NCBI GenBank assembly: GCA_027050775.1
Contig: JALUBH010000043.1
Coordinates: 1 to 46,520 of the forward strand
Reading direction: 5' to 3'
Source of the DNA: Campylobacteraceae bacterium
Lineage (GTDB): Bacteria > Campylobacterota > Campylobacteria > Campylobacterales > Sulfurospirillaceae
DNA length: 46,520 nt
In this document: positions 7,263 through 16,538 of the stretch, piece by piece
Layout of the letters: every line of letters begins with the position of its first letter
Position numbering within the stretch: the first letter of the stretch is position 1
The notes under the pieces: model-generated
Seen by the model: the letters and a program-made list of their open reading frames with translations, nothing else
Told to the model about the DNA's origin: nothing
The model's database searches: none
Made by a program: the position numbers and the translations under genes

Positions 7263-8134
7263 AAGATAGATTAAAATCAAATATAAAGATAGTTTTATTA
7301 GAAAGCGTAGGAAATCCAGGGTTAAGACTCCCTGATATCAAGAAAATTACGGATTTATGCAAAAAATACGAAACACTCCTAGTGATAGACAATACAACAA
7401 CGCCCATTTTGGTTCAACCACTGAATCTAGGAGCAGATATAGTAGTACACTCTAGCACTAAAAATATGAGTGGACACAGTGCCGCACTTGGAGGAGTTGC
7501 AGTTTTTAGGAGAGTGAACGAGACAAACGAGAAACTTCTAAATCATAAATATGAAGATCTTCACAGTATAATCGAAAAAGCGGGTAAAAAATCTCTAATT
7601 GTAATCTGCAAAAAAAGAGCTTTAAGAGACATAGGCATGAGTGCAAATGCTTTTGGTTCATTTTTAACACTTCTTGGTCTAGAAACATTAGGATTGAAGA
7701 TCAGAAGAGTCAATGAAAGTGTAGCAAAAATAGCCAAGGTGCTTGATAAAAAACTTCCAAAACACATAGTTGTAAATCATCCTTCTTTAGCAAAAAGTAT
7801 AGATCTTGAAAACTACAACAAGTTTTTCAAAAATGGCTGTGGCCCTATTTTCACCATAGATGCACAAACACAAAAGAGTGCTTTTGAGCTTTTAGACAAT
7901 CTTTTGCTTGCAACTCAAACTGCAAATATAGGTGATAACAGAACTTTGGCACTCCATATGAAAAGTACAATTTATAGAGATTTTGATGAAAAATCAAGAA
8001 AATTTTTGGGTATAGCAGATGGATTGATACGCGTCTCTGTCGGACTTGAAGATCCGCAAGATATTACAAATGACTTTCTTAAAGCTACTACGGGGGAATC
8101 ATATGCCTTAAAACTCACTGATGATATAATATAG
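7235..8134 (+). pseudogene. Cys/Met-metabolism PLP-dependent enzyme, 5' third missing
   Basis: From about AIKSIEDRLKSNIKIVLLES the frame matches the C-terminal two thirds of the MetB/MetC/MetY family (cystathionine gamma-synthase/lyase or O-acetylhomoserine sulfhydrylase). It includes GNPGLRLPDI, VIDNTTTP, the PLP lysine in SSTKNMSGHSA and GLIRVSVGLEDPQDI. Family members are 380-430 residues; about 110-130 N-terminal residues are absent, so the substrate-binding N-terminal arm is lost. The frame is open back to 7175 but only by overlapping the MATE gene out of frame. It looks like a deletion that fused the end of the MATE gene to the middle of this one. Confidence 0.75.
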
Positions 8135-8152
8135 TGCGTAAGGTCAGTTATA
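8127..8152 (+). repeat. Dispersed repeat copy A (TAGTGCGTAAGGTCAGTTA)
   Basis: This short motif recurs inverted at 8874-8893, degenerate at 8931-8957, as a palindromic pair at 25971-26010, and at 26097-26120. Here it overlaps the PLP gene's stop codon and precedes the startless secreted-protein frame. Confidence 0.55.
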
Positions 8153-8557
8153 TTTATTCTACTTGATTTTGCATACTCAGCAAAAAATATCAGAGCTGAT
8201 GTAACAGGTGCCAGAGCCAATAAAAACAACTTTTCAGTAACTATAAAAAGTGATGAAATAGGATGCAAGCAGTATGCAAACTGGTGGGAAGTGCTAGATA
8301 AAAGTGGCAATTTAATATACAGAAGGGTACTGTTTCATTCCCATTCAAATGAACAACCATTTACAAGATCAGGAGGACCTGTAAAAATTACACCAAACAA
8401 AATTGTATATATTAGAGCTCACATGAATAATGTGGGGTATGTCGGCGATATTTTTAAAGGGAGCATTCAAAACGGATTTGCTAAAGACACAAACCCTCCA
8501 AACTTTTCAAATAACATAGAGTCTCTAAGACCACTCCCTAGGAGATGCTGGTTTTAA
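8138..8557 (+). pseudogene. Secreted protein of unknown function, 5' end lost
   Basis: The frame is the same as that of the preceding PLP gene and continues after its stop: VIFILLDFAYSAKNIRADV looks like the end of a signal peptide with a cleavage site after YSA. It is followed by a compact domain (QYANWWEVLDKSGNLIYRR, HSNEQPFTRSGGP, VYIRAHMNNVGYVGD). No ATG, GTG or TTG occurs in frame before residue WWEV, so the start and the beginning of the signal peptide appear to have been lost at the repeat at 8127-8152. I recall uncharacterised secreted proteins with this WWEVLD...SGGPV pattern but no function. Confidence 0.6.
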
Positions 8558-8558
8558 A

Positions 8559-8792
8559 CTATTTAAACATCTCTTTTTCTTTTTTCTTTTTAGCATATTC
8601 ATCACAATGTTGATACTGCCTCGCTATAATATTTCTTCTGAGCACAGAACAATACCACACAGCAATCAGTGCCAAACTTACATAAATATAGGTCACAAAT
8701 TCTCCCATATCAAAGATCCAGATTGTTTGTAATAATATCAACAATAATAATAGAATTATACCAATTTGCAATAAAAAAAATATATTTGGCAT
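8559..8792 (-). CDS. Small membrane protein, unknown function
   Basis: Starting at the ATG at 8792 (MPNIFFLLQIG...), the product has 77 residues with two hydrophobic helices (about 4-24 and 33-52) and a basic tail ending KKKKEKEMFK. A longer GTG start at 8852 adds 20 residues but has no ribosome-binding site. No family is recognised. It lies between inverted copies of the dispersed repeat (8127-8152 and 8874-8893), convergent with the broken secreted-protein gene, ending two bases from it. Confidence 0.5.
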   Translation of the reverse strand: MPNIFFLLQIGIILLLLLILLQTIWIFDMGEFVTYIYVSLALIAVWYCSVLRRNIIARQYQHCDEYAKKKKEKEMFK

Positions 8793-8873
8793 CAAACATC
8801 CACAAAAATGTCTTTTTTCACTACTTTTCACTACAAAACCCTTATTAGTCACTTAAAAAATCAACCTGTTTTT

Positions 8874-8893
8874 ATTAACTGACCTTACACACA
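8874..8893 (-). repeat. Dispersed repeat copy B (inverted)
   Basis: On the minus strand TGTGTAAGGTCAGTTAAT differs from copy A (8127-8152) by one base over 16. The two copies face each other across 740 bases. Confidence 0.55.
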
Positions 8894-8930
8894 ATAATAA
8901 GCAAAGCTAGAAAAAGCAGGACTCCAGGGA

Positions 8931-8957
8931 AATAGTGCGGTAAATATCAGTTATTAG
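8931..8957 (+). repeat. Dispersed repeat copy, degenerate
   Basis: ATAGTGCGGTAAATATCAGT matches copy A except for four bases in the middle. It lies in the 227-base gap between 8853 and 9079, which otherwise holds no convincing gene. Confidence 0.4.
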
Positions 8958-9079
8958 ACTTCTTGCATAGCCCTCAGAGTCTCAGAGGACCTAAAAATGC
9001 TAAGATTGCGCAAGTGGGTCATTGTATCATAATAGTTTTAAAATAACTGTACTATTTTTAGTCATAATAAAAGGCCTAA

Positions 9080-9556
9080 TTAAACTTTTCTCCAGCCGTG
9101 CATTTTTTTTGCTGTAACAACTTCAGTATTTTCATTTAAATCTATGCTGTTAATGGCAACATAATTTGTCTTCTCTAAGATTTCAAAATATCTTTGAATC
9201 TGCTCTTTTCTTACAAAAACCAAAATGTTACCCGCATTTTTCATCACTCTATATATCTTTTTGAAAACCACTTCTATGTCTTCTCTTTCACTTATGTCTA
9301 CGCATAAAAAGAGAAAATCATACAAAATGGAGAAATTATTATATTTTGACTGCTCAAAAGAGAACTTTTTTATTTTTATATGTTTATCACTTTGGGATTG
9401 ACTATCTCTTAGCACCTTTACATGTAGAGATGCTTCTGCTTTTTTACAAAAAGCACCCAACTGTTCAACAAGCTTATCTTGAGAATCCTCAATGATAGCT
9501 ATATTTAAACCGGGATATGGCGGTATTATGTCGAAAAGAAGTCCAAAATTTTTCAT
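9080..9556 (-). CDS. Conserved small protein, possible methyltransferase-like fold
   Basis: The 158-residue product has alternating strand/helix segments (NIAIIEDSQDKLVEQLGAF, SILYDFLFLCVDISE, IYRVMKNAGNILVFV) like the second half of class I SAM-dependent methyltransferases, in particular the late motif where a product-release strand follows RVMKNAG. The glycine-rich SAM-binding loop of motif I is not visible, so catalysis is doubtful. It overlaps the preceding gene by four bases (ATGA) and is the last gene of the long minus-strand run starting at cheZ. Function is inferred only weakly from fold pattern. Confidence 0.6.
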   Translation of the reverse strand: MKNFGLLFDIIPPYPGLNIAIIEDSQDKLVEQLGAFCKKAEASLHVKVLRDSQSQSDKHIKIKKFSFEQSKYNNFSILYDFLFLCVDISEREDIEVVFKKIYRVMKNAGNILVFVRKEQIQRYFEILEKTNYVAINSIDLNENTEVVTAKKMHGWRKV

Positions 9557-9849
9557 ATCTCGTGCAACTCCTTAAATTTGTATGCTTCTACAATATCGTC
9601 TACATGTATCTGCGATGGTGCCACTAAGACATCAATTCCTTCATTTAAAAACTCCTCTACATCTTCATCCACACTCCTTACAATCACAAAATCGATAAAA
9701 TCATCTATACTATTTTTATTATCAAAAAATGAGTATTTCTTGATAAAACCCGCATCCATCTCAACGACTATCCAACACTTCATATCTTCCAAAGATACGA
9801 TTTTGGCATCTTCATAGCTCTTCTCATCAATTGGTATAAGTAAAATCAT
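9553..9849 (-). CDS. Conserved hypothetical protein, dinitrogenase-cofactor-like fold possible
   Basis: The 98 residues (MILLIPIDEKSYEDAKIVSL...) show the strand order and the late motif VDEDVEEFLNEGIDVLVAPSQIHVDDIVEAY, reminiscent of the NifX/NafY/NifB-C-terminal cofactor-binding fold, where a short acidic protein holds a metal cluster. The resemblance is weak and no cluster-ligating residues can be named. It lies 8 bases after the pseudouridine synthase gene and is translationally coupled to the next gene. Confidence 0.6.
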   Translation of the reverse strand: MILLIPIDEKSYEDAKIVSLEDMKCWIVVEMDAGFIKKYSFFDNKNSIDDFIDFVIVRSVDEDVEEFLNEGIDVLVAPSQIHVDDIVEAYKFKELHEI

Positions 9850-9857
9850 AAAATTTC

Positions 9858-10589
9858 CTAATCGAGTCTTGAAAACTCTTTTGGCTCAGGACTTGTAAAT
9901 TCATAATTTAAAAGGGAAATTTTATGAGCATGAAGCATAAGCCTCTTAAACTCCCTGCCTCCATATAGTGTATCTCCTAGTATAGGAAATCCCAAGCTTT
10001 TAAGATGGACTCTTATTTGGTGTGTCCTGCCTGTTTCTATCACCACTTTTACTTTTGATTTTCTACCCTCAACCATCAACGGCTCTATATGTGTTATAGC
10101 TTCTTTTCCATTTTTGCTGACTTTACTAAAAAAACTATTGCCCTTTTTAATGGTGATAATAGCCTCTTGCACATCTATAGGCTCAACCACCTTTCCATTT
10201 ACTATCGCTATGTACTCTTTATAAACTCTCTTGTGTCTAAACTCCTCTATGGCTTTTTTGGCGAACTCTTCATCTTTTACCAAAAGCACAACTCCACTTG
10301 TTCCCTTGTCTAGCCTATGCAAAAGTTTTGCATCAAATTTCTTTTCAACTTCATCGGAAGTTAGAGATGCAGGTTTGTCAACTGCTATTATCTTTTTGTC
10401 TTCAAATATGACTCTTATCTTTGCAAGTTTTTCAACTCTAAATTTTGAATCAGCATCTATTTCACCTCTTGCAACTGCCACTTTTCTGCCTTTACAGAAA
10501 ACCAAGCCTCTATCTATCATATCTTTGGCTGCTCTATTTGAGATACCCTCTTGAAGCGCCAAAAGCTTATAAGCTTTTTCTTTTATCAT
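9858..10589 (-). CDS. RluA-family RNA pseudouridine synthase
   Basis: This 243-residue enzyme isomerises specific uridines in rRNA or tRNA. An S4-like RNA-binding region (about 1-50, ISNRAAKDMIDRGLVF) precedes the catalytic domain; the catalytic Asp is in LLHRLDKGTSGVVLL, the other motifs being VDKPAS, YKEYIAIV, GRTHQIRVHLKSLG and GDTLYGG. RluA versus RluC/D type cannot be fixed from the sequence alone. It lies 4 bases after waaA. Confidence 0.92.
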   Translation of the reverse strand: MIKEKAYKLLALQEGISNRAAKDMIDRGLVFCKGRKVAVARGEIDADSKFRVEKLAKIRVIFEDKKIIAVDKPASLTSDEVEKKFDAKLLHRLDKGTSGVVLLVKDEEFAKKAIEEFRHKRVYKEYIAIVNGKVVEPIDVQEAIITIKKGNSFFSKVSKNGKEAITHIEPLMVEGRKSKVKVVIETGRTHQIRVHLKSLGFPILGDTLYGGREFKRLMLHAHKISLLNYEFTSPEPKEFSRLD

Positions 10590-10593
10590 TTAA

Positions 10594-11727
10594 TTATACC
10601 TTTATCTCTTTTAGTAAATCTTCCATCTGCATAGTCTGTTTGATTTTTGCACCCTTTAGTGAATCAAAATCTACGCAGGAGAGTTCCTCCGCTTCACATA
10701 TCTTTATATTTTCAACTGATGAAAAGAGAACTTTTTGGTTAAAAATATATGGGCCACTTATGACTTTATTTTTGAAATAAGACGGTTCAAGGGGATTATG
10801 TCCGCCTATGCCGTCCTTAAAAGAACCACACAGTACAACTACATCACTGATAGCATACAGATTTATCAACTCTCCCATCTTGTCACACAGCATTATATCT
10901 TTATCTAGGTTTTCACTTTCACTCAATTTTCCAAAACTTAAAGCCTTGTCTCTAGAGAATTTTTGCAGAAAAATCTCTACACTTTTAAATCTTTCGGGAT
11001 GCCTTGGCACAACCAATATCATATCATTGCACTTAAGGTTTTTCAAAACCAACTCTTCTTCTCCCTCATGAGTACTTGCTAGGATTACAACTCTTCTATT
11101 TGGTTTTTTATATATTTTTGATACTTTTGGTTCTATGCCCGCTTTTATATTTCCACCTATTCTTACATCTTTTGCACCTAGTTCCTCAAGCCTATTTTTG
11201 TCAATTTGACTCTGCGAAAAAACTACATCTATATTTGAAAAAATCCACCTATAAAGCCAAGCAAATTTTCTATATCCTTTATACGAATTATCTGAAATTC
11301 TAGCATTTATAAGAATAGTTTTAACTCCTTTTGCTTTTGAAACAAAAAAGAGCATAGGCCAAAGTTCCGCTTCAGTAACAACCAATACTCTGTGTTTCAC
11401 CGTCCAAAAAGGTAAAAATACTTCAAAAGGGAGGTATCTAACATCACAACCCTCAATATCTCTTGCTTTTTTAAACCCTGTTTGGGTTACAACACTTATA
11501 TCTGTATTTTCCTGCCCTAAAGCTTTTATTAAAGGCTCTATAGAAGTTACTTCTCCTAAGGAACAAGCGTGAAACCAGATATTTTGATTTTTAAACTTTG
11601 GATTGTTTATTAAAAAAAATCGTGCGGGAATGGATAGATTAAATTTTTTTTTAAAACTAAGACATAGAAGAATTGGTATCGCCATCAAGTACAAAAACGA
11701 TACCAATATATAGTAAACTAAAGCCAA
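10594..11727 (-). CDS. waaA: 3-deoxy-D-manno-octulosonic acid (Kdo) transferase
   Basis: This 377-residue inner-membrane enzyme transfers Kdo from CMP-Kdo to lipid IVA in lipopolysaccharide core assembly. It has one N-terminal membrane helix (5-23), then WFHACSLGEVTSIEPL with the conserved catalytic Glu, VTQTGFKKA, EAELWPMLF, NARISDNSYKG, LASTHEGEE, VPRHPER and GGHNPLEPS near the C-terminus. The start is TTG at 11727, two bases after the preceding stop, consistent with coupling. Length is a little short of E. coli WaaA (425) but usual for this group. Confidence 0.95.
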   Translation of the reverse strand: MALVYYILVSFLYLMAIPILLCLSFKKKFNLSIPARFFLINNPKFKNQNIWFHACSLGEVTSIEPLIKALGQENTDISVVTQTGFKKARDIEGCDVRYLPFEVFLPFWTVKHRVLVVTEAELWPMLFFVSKAKGVKTILINARISDNSYKGYRKFAWLYRWIFSNIDVVFSQSQIDKNRLEELGAKDVRIGGNIKAGIEPKVSKIYKKPNRRVVILASTHEGEEELVLKNLKCNDMILVVPRHPERFKSVEIFLQKFSRDKALSFGKLSESENLDKDIMLCDKMGELINLYAISDVVVLCGSFKDGIGGHNPLEPSYFKNKVISGPYIFNQKVLFSSVENIKICEAEELSCVDFDSLKGAKIKQTMQMEDLLKEIKV

Positions 11728-11729
11728 TA

Positions 11730-12452
11730 TTACTCTTCGTTTTCCTGTTGCTTTTCTTTATATAGTATTCTGCCACAATGAGGACATGTAACTATATCTT
11801 CCTCTTTTATCACAGCAGAATATACTTTGTCATTGATTCTCATAAAACAACCATAGCATGCTTGTTTTCTAACAGGCACAACAGTAGTATTTCCTGCCCA
11901 TTTTTTAATCTTTTCATAAAATGTTAAGATTTTTTGATCTATCTTGGATACAAGATTTTGCTTATGATTATAAACCTCTTCTTTCTCTTTTTCTATAGCA
12001 GCTAGTTCATCTGCAATATCTGCTCTTATCTCTTCAACCTCTTTGGAGGAAGCTTCGAGTTTCTCTTTTGCTTCTTCTATAATCAAATCTCTAGAGTCAA
12101 TAAACTTACCCAATCTCTCTATCTCTTCATTTGCAAAATCACTCTGCTCTTTGGCAATTTCCTCTTCAAGTTGTAAAGCTTTTGCCTCTCTAGCAGTTTT
12201 TACGATAGCCGCTTTTTTTGTCAACTCTTTGAGTTTTTCAGAAAGCTCAGCAAGGTGAAGCTCATTTTTACTTCTTTTGAGCTTTGCCTCTTTTATCTCA
12301 TCTTCAAAAGATTCTATCTCTTTTTTTATTCCATTGTCTTTTTCTAAAGCTACATTCAAAGCTTTTTTAATGCTCTCAACACGGGGTCCGAAGCCATCGA
12401 TACTCTTATCTATCTCTGACAACTCAATCAACTGTTTTAAATACTTATTCAT
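11730..12452 (-). CDS. Coiled-coil protein with C4 zinc ribbon (CT398/HP0958-type)
   Basis: A long charged coiled coil (about 20-170) is followed by a zinc ribbon with four cysteines: CYGCFMRIN and CPHCGRILY near residues 195-225. The homologue HP0958 in Helicobacter pylori (FlgZ) binds RpoN and flaA mRNA and is needed for flagellar gene expression; such a role is plausible here but not shown. The 240-residue length is normal for the family. Its start lies 53 bases after the NIF3 gene's stop, the gap containing a sequence resembling the dispersed repeat. Confidence 0.85.
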   Translation of the reverse strand: MNKYLKQLIELSEIDKSIDGFGPRVESIKKALNVALEKDNGIKKEIESFEDEIKEAKLKRSKNELHLAELSEKLKELTKKAAIVKTAREAKALQLEEEIAKEQSDFANEEIERLGKFIDSRDLIIEEAKEKLEASSKEVEEIRADIADELAAIEKEKEEVYNHKQNLVSKIDQKILTFYEKIKKWAGNTTVVPVRKQACYGCFMRINDKVYSAVIKEEDIVTCPHCGRILYKEKQQENEE

Positions 12453-12505
12453 CTAATTTTTATCCTTTTATAAACCAACCTTGCACACAAAGTGCTAAAG
12501 ACCGG

Positions 12506-13228
12506 TTATTTATACTCAAATGGGTTTTTTGAATTTGACATTATAACCTTTAATGGAAAATTTTTCAAATATCCACTTAAACACTCGCCAAAAAATCTCT
12601 CACTCTCAAAATGATTTATATCTACAAGAGAGAGTCCATTTTCTCTTGCCTCAAGTGCCTGATGGTACTTAAAATCACCACTCAAGAAACAATCCGCATC
12701 TATCTTGCTAATCAAATCGCCACCGCTTCCTGTTGTAATAGCGCAATCTTTTATGTATTTTTTAGCTATTGTAACTCTCAAATGCTCTATTTTCAAATTT
12801 TTCTTAACATTCATACATATCTCTTCCAAAGAAGAGTTTGCTCTAAAATAACAGACAAATTCATCACTTGATATGACATCATACCCTAAAATATCAGATG
12901 CAACATATTTATTGAGATGTGTCTTATCGAAGTTTGTATGCATAGATATTAAAGAGATATTTTTTTGAATCATTTTATAGATTAGATTTGTTGGATAAGA
13001 TGAGTAATCTATCTTTTTAATCCCTTTAAATATAAGCGGGTGGTGCGTGATAATGAGTGAATTTTCTTCTATATTTTCAATCAAATCACTATCTATATCA
13101 AGACTTAAATAAATACTATTTACATCTAAATCAAAATCACCAACCAAAAGCCCGCTGTTGTCCCACTCCTCTTGGAGAGAAAATGGACTCAATTCGTTTA
13201 AAAAATCATATATTTGCTTAATTTGCAT
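12506..13228 (-). CDS. NIF3/YbgI-family dinuclear metal protein
   Basis: The 240-residue protein has the family's metal-site motifs: [22 protein letters not shown], and the C-terminal VDINHFESE with the ligating His and Glu. Members were annotated as GTP cyclohydrolase type 2, but their physiological reaction is uncertain; they form toroidal hexamers with a bound metal pair. It overlaps the end of glyQ by 11 bases, so the two are probably co-translated, as in related genomes. Confidence 0.9.
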   Translation of the reverse strand: MQIKQIYDFLNELSPFSLQEEWDNSGLLVGDFDLDVNSIYLSLDIDSDLIENIEENSLIITHHPLIFKGIKKIDYSSYPTNLIYKMIQKNISLISMHTNFDKTHLNKYVASDILGYDVISSDEFVCYFRANSSLEEICMNVKKNLKIEHLRVTIAKKYIKDCAITTGSGGDLISKIDADCFLSGDFKYHQALEARENGLSLVDINHFESERFFGECLSGYLKNFPLKVIMSNSKNPFEYK

Positions 13229-14081
13229 TCAAACCTTCTTTATACTCCAGCGCACATCCTTTAGCTAACTCCCTAATTTTAAGTATATAGTTTTGTCTTT
13301 GCGTCACAGAGATAGCTTTTCTAGCATCCAATACATTAAAAGTATGAGATGCTAACAAGCAATAATCATAAGCAGGAAGAGGTAGATTTTTTTCTAGACA
13401 TCTTTTACATTCATTGCCTGCGTTATTAAACTGCTCTTTTAGCATCTTCACATCTGCTACTTCAAAGTTGTATTTTGAAAACTCATACTCGCTTCTTTTA
13501 TGAACATCCCCATAAGTTGTCACCCCATAAGCGTTTTCATTCCATACTAAATCAAAAACAGAATCTTTGTTTTGTAAGTACATGGCCAAACGCTCAACAC
13601 CGTAAGTTATCTCAACCGAGACAGGGTGACAAGCAATACCGCCAACTTGCTGAAAGTATGTAAACTGGGTTACCTCCATACCATCAAGCCAAATCTCCCA
13701 ACCAAGACCCCAAGCTCCAAGTGTCGGTGATTCCCAGTTATCTTCTATAAACCTTATATCATGCTTGCCCAAGTCCAACCCTAAAGATTCTAAACTTTTA
13801 AGATAAAGCTCTTGAATATTATCAGGGCTTGGCTTGATCAAAACCTGAAATTGATAATAAGCTCCAAGTCTGTTAGGATTTTCTCCATACCTTCCATCAG
13901 TAGGCCTTCTGCTTGGTGCAACATATGCCGTAGCCCAAGGCTCATCTCCTAAACTTCTCAAAAAAGTAGCATTATGAAAAGTACCGGCACCTGCTGGAAA
14001 ATCATAGGGTTGCACGATAGTACAGCCCTCATTTTGCCAAAATGACTGCAATTTCAATAACATTTCACTAAAAGTCAACAA
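13218..14081 (-). CDS. glyQ: Glycyl-tRNA synthetase alpha subunit
   Basis: At 287 residues it is the standard bacterial alpha chain that, with GlyS, charges tRNA-Gly. Landmarks: [91 protein letters not shown], and the C-terminal [12 protein letters not shown]. The glyS gene is not in the window. It starts 19 bases after the DUF3972 gene and overlaps the NIF3 gene. Confidence 0.97.
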   Translation of the reverse strand: MLTFSEMLLKLQSFWQNEGCTIVQPYDFPAGAGTFHNATFLRSLGDEPWATAYVAPSRRPTDGRYGENPNRLGAYYQFQVLIKPSPDNIQELYLKSLESLGLDLGKHDIRFIEDNWESPTLGAWGLGWEIWLDGMEVTQFTYFQQVGGIACHPVSVEITYGVERLAMYLQNKDSVFDLVWNENAYGVTTYGDVHKRSEYEFSKYNFEVADVKMLKEQFNNAGNECKRCLEKNLPLPAYDYCLLASHTFNVLDARKAISVTQRQNYILKIRELAKGCALEYKEGLNAN

Positions 14082-14100
14082 TTTTTTATCCTTTATCTTA

Positions 14101-14574
14101 TCATTTTTTATAATTTTCTACGGCCCTATTCCACATAAGTTTGTATTTTCTTCTTGTAAACTCTAATTCCAATTGAGTCTGTTTCAACTGCTCAGTCAGG
14201 GTTTCAACAACTTTTCTATCTTCATCATATAACTCTTGCATAGAAAAAAGCGCCTCTTTCAAAAATCTATTTTCACTCTTAAGAGCCTCTAGCGTTTCAT
14301 CCTTTGCATCTAAAACTTTTTCATGTAGATTTAAAATAGTTCCTATGGTTTTTTCTATGAAATCTGCTCCGGCTAACTGATTTACTCCCGCATTTGTGAC
14401 TATTTCACTCTTAGATAATGGCATGATGGAGTATGTCGCTCTATTTGCCTCTATAAATCTTTTACCATTTTCCTCTTTGACACTCAGCTTTCCTTTTCTT
14501 ATCATGTCTTCAATCGTACCAATATCCAAGTGGATAAGTTTGCTAAATTCATCGATTTCAAGCCAAGTTTGCAC
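14101..14574 (-). CDS. DUF3972 family protein
   Basis: Residues 1-60 ([43 protein letters not shown]) form a helix-turn-helix-like module similar to small MerR/excisionase folds. A long coiled coil (85-150) follows, ending [16 protein letters not shown]. The family is restricted to Campylobacterota and has no known function; the architecture suggests a DNA- or protein-binding adaptor. It is 9 bases downstream of purE and 19 upstream of glyQ, the arrangement usual in this phylum. Confidence 0.85.
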   Translation of the reverse strand: MQTWLEIDEFSKLIHLDIGTIEDMIRKGKLSVKEENGKRFIEANRATYSIMPLSKSEIVTNAGVNQLAGADFIEKTIGTILNLHEKVLDAKDETLEALKSENRFLKEALFSMQELYDEDRKVVETLTEQLKQTQLELEFTRRKYKLMWNRAVENYKK

Positions 14575-14583
14575 AATAAATCC

Positions 14584-15078
14584 TTATATTAAAGACTCTA
14601 TAGAGATAGAATCTGTTTCAACTTTTTTTGCTTTCAAAACTCTGTCTTCTTGCAATTTTACATTTAACTCTCTGTCCTCGAGCGCTAAGATTTGCATGGC
14701 AAGATAAGCACTATTTACCGCTCCAGCCTTTCCTATGGCTACAGTTGCCACAGGCATACCTCCTGGCATCTGCACGGTTGAGAGAAGAGCATCCATACCA
14801 TTTAGGGCTGAAGCCGACATCGGCACACCAATAACCGGTTTGGTAGTCAAAGATGCTACTACTCCTGCCAGATGAGCCGCCATACCGGCAGCTGCAACAA
14901 AAACTTGCGCGCCTTTTTTTTCAGCCTCAGCTACATACTTATGAGTCCTATCCGGACTTCTATGGGCGGATGACACTATCACTTCATACATCACACTAAA
15001 TTTCTCCAATATCTTTACGCACTCTTCCATCACCGGATAATCACTTTTACTTCCTATTATAATCGATACAAATTTCAC
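14584..15078 (-). CDS. purE: N5-carboxyaminoimidazole ribonucleotide mutase
   Basis: PurE class I converts N5-CAIR to CAIR in purine synthesis. The motifs are clear: [25 protein letters not shown] (catalytic His region), [47 protein letters not shown]. The length of 164 is normal. A 203-base gap with hairpin repeats separates it from the U32 peptidase gene upstream, so it may have its own promoter or the repeats may affect readthrough. Confidence 0.96.
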   Translation of the reverse strand: MKFVSIIIGSKSDYPVMEECVKILEKFSVMYEVIVSSAHRSPDRTHKYVAEAEKKGAQVFVAAAGMAAHLAGVVASLTTKPVIGVPMSASALNGMDALLSTVQMPGGMPVATVAIGKAGAVNSAYLAMQILALEDRELNVKLQEDRVLKAKKVETDSISIESLI

Positions 15079-15088
15079 ATTTACTCCT

Positions 15089-15289
15089 ATTTTACTGTCA
15101 TCTTTACAAGGAAGTGAATTCCTTGTAAATTCACGCTCTACTAAAGCACAACCTACGGTCGTATGATTTTATTTTACTGTCATCTTTACAAGGAAGTGAA
15201 TTCCTTGTAAATTCACGCTCTACTAAAGCTAGACCTTACGGTCAGAAACCTTTGTTTTACTGGATAAATTCACACGCTCTACTAAAGTT
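15089..15289 (-). repeat. 82-bp tandem repeat with alternative hairpins
   Basis: A 59-base core occurs identically at 15089-15147 and 15171-15229 (period 82), with a shortened third copy at 15254-15289 that overlaps the U32 gene's stop. Each complete core holds two overlapping palindromes: TTTACAAGGAA-GTGAA-TTCCTTGTAAA (11-bp stem) and GTGAATT-N7-AATTCAC (7-bp stem). They share bases and so exclude each other. The spacer parts (CTACGGTC, CTTACGGTC) are also related. Confidence 0.85.
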
Positions 15290-16538
15290 TTCTTCTTAAA
15301 AATGTAAAGGCCGGTAAAGCTTTTGGCAATATTATAGCATTTGCATTTCCACTATGAATAGAGCTATATATCTTGCCTTTTTCACTTTGTAGTTTTTTAA
15401 ATTCTATATGCCATTTGCCCTCTTTTTTAAAAACTCTGCCAAATTCATTTTCTATCTCTTTTATATTTTCATCCGGCAAAACTAACTCATACACGGCACT
15501 TGGTTCCAATTTGTCTTTTGATAAACATCCTTTTCCATCTTCACTTACCATAGCACATACTTGATGCGTACCCTCGCTTATAGAGTCTTTTAGATTTTGG
15601 GTGTCATTTTTTTCAAATGGTCTCTTAACAAGATATCCATCATTAAATCCTCTATTTTTTGTACTATTTAACTCTGCTTCATATATTGAAGCATTAAACT
15701 TCTCTTTATAGTAGTCATCTATCGCTTTTTTATATGTCTTAGTCGTTATCCCGACATAATATGTACTTTTTGTTCTGCCTTCTATCTTTAAAGAGTCGAT
15801 TATACCACTATCTAAAATAGTATCTACATGAGCACTTAGATTTAAATCTTTGGCATTCATTATGTGAGTGCCTTCTTCGCTCTGTTCTAACTTAAAAAGA
15901 GTCCCGCTATCTTCATTTTTCGCATACATAGTATACGGAAATCTACAATCATTTGCACAACTACCACGATTTGAAACTCTACCGCTTTGAAGAGAACTTA
16001 TAAGGCATCTGCCGCTGTATGCAAAGCACATAGAGCCGTGAACAAAAACTTCAAGCTCAAGCTTGGGCAAATATTCCTTTATCTTTTTTAAATCCTTGAG
16101 ACTCACTTCTCTTGCGGCTATAATCCTCTTAACACCCAAATCCCAATAAACCTCAGCATCAAGATAACTCAGCACATTTGCCTGAGTGGAGAGATGAATC
16201 GGTATTTCAGGAGCAATCTCTTTTATAAGCTTTATAACTCCCGGAGCTGCTACTATAAACGCGTCCGGATTCATAAGAGCTACTTTTTGCACATGTTTCT
16301 TCAGTAGCTCAATTTGAGAATTAAAAGGAAAGCCATTTACGGTAACATACAGTTTTTTGCCCTTAGAATGGGTATAGTTGATAGCCTCTTCAAAACTCTC
16401 ATATGTAAACTCTTTTCCGCTTCTGAGTCTTAGAGAAAAATGACTCACGCCTGCATATATCGCATCTGCACCATAAGCAAGCGCTATCTTTAACTTCTCA
16501 AAATTTCCCGCCGGTGAAAGTAGTTCTACTCTACCCAT
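15282..16538 (-). CDS. U32-family peptidase / tRNA hydroxylation protein (TrhP-like)
   Basis: The 418-residue protein has the U32 core: ELLSPAGNFEKLKIALAYGADAIYAG, GKKLYVTVN, VHGSMCFAYSGRCLISS (U32 signature), RGSCANDCRFPY with cysteines proposed to hold an iron-sulfur cluster, MNAKDLNLS and SLKIEGRTKSTYYV. Related E. coli proteins TrhP (YegQ) and RlhA add hydroxyl groups to tRNA U34 or 23S C2501; the TrhP type is the better guess. Its ATG follows the cheZ stop without a gap, so the two are probably coupled. Confidence 0.88.
   Translation of the reverse strand: MGRVELLSPAGNFEKLKIALAYGADAIYAGVSHFSLRLRSGKEFTYESFEEAINYTHSKGKKLYVTVNGFPFNSQIELLKKHVQKVALMNPDAFIVAAPGVIKLIKEIAPEIPIHLSTQANVLSYLDAEVYWDLGVKRIIAAREVSLKDLKKIKEYLPKLELEVFVHGSMCFAYSGRCLISSLQSGRVSNRGSCANDCRFPYTMYAKNEDSGTLFKLEQSEEGTHIMNAKDLNLSAHVDTILDSGIIDSLKIEGRTKSTYYVGITTKTYKKAIDDYYKEKFNASIYEAELNSTKNRGFNDGYLVKRPFEKNDTQNLKDSISEGTHQVCAMVSEDGKGCLSKDKLEPSAVYELVLPDENIKEIENEFGRVFKKEGKWHIEFKKLQSEKGKIYSSIHSGNANAIILPKALPAFTFLRRKL

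Noticed and set aside
8958-9060. Possible insertion-sequence remnant (TTAGACTTCTTGCATAG and following)
   Set aside because: The string recalls IS termini, but no matching second end or transposase fragment lies nearby, so it is not annotated.
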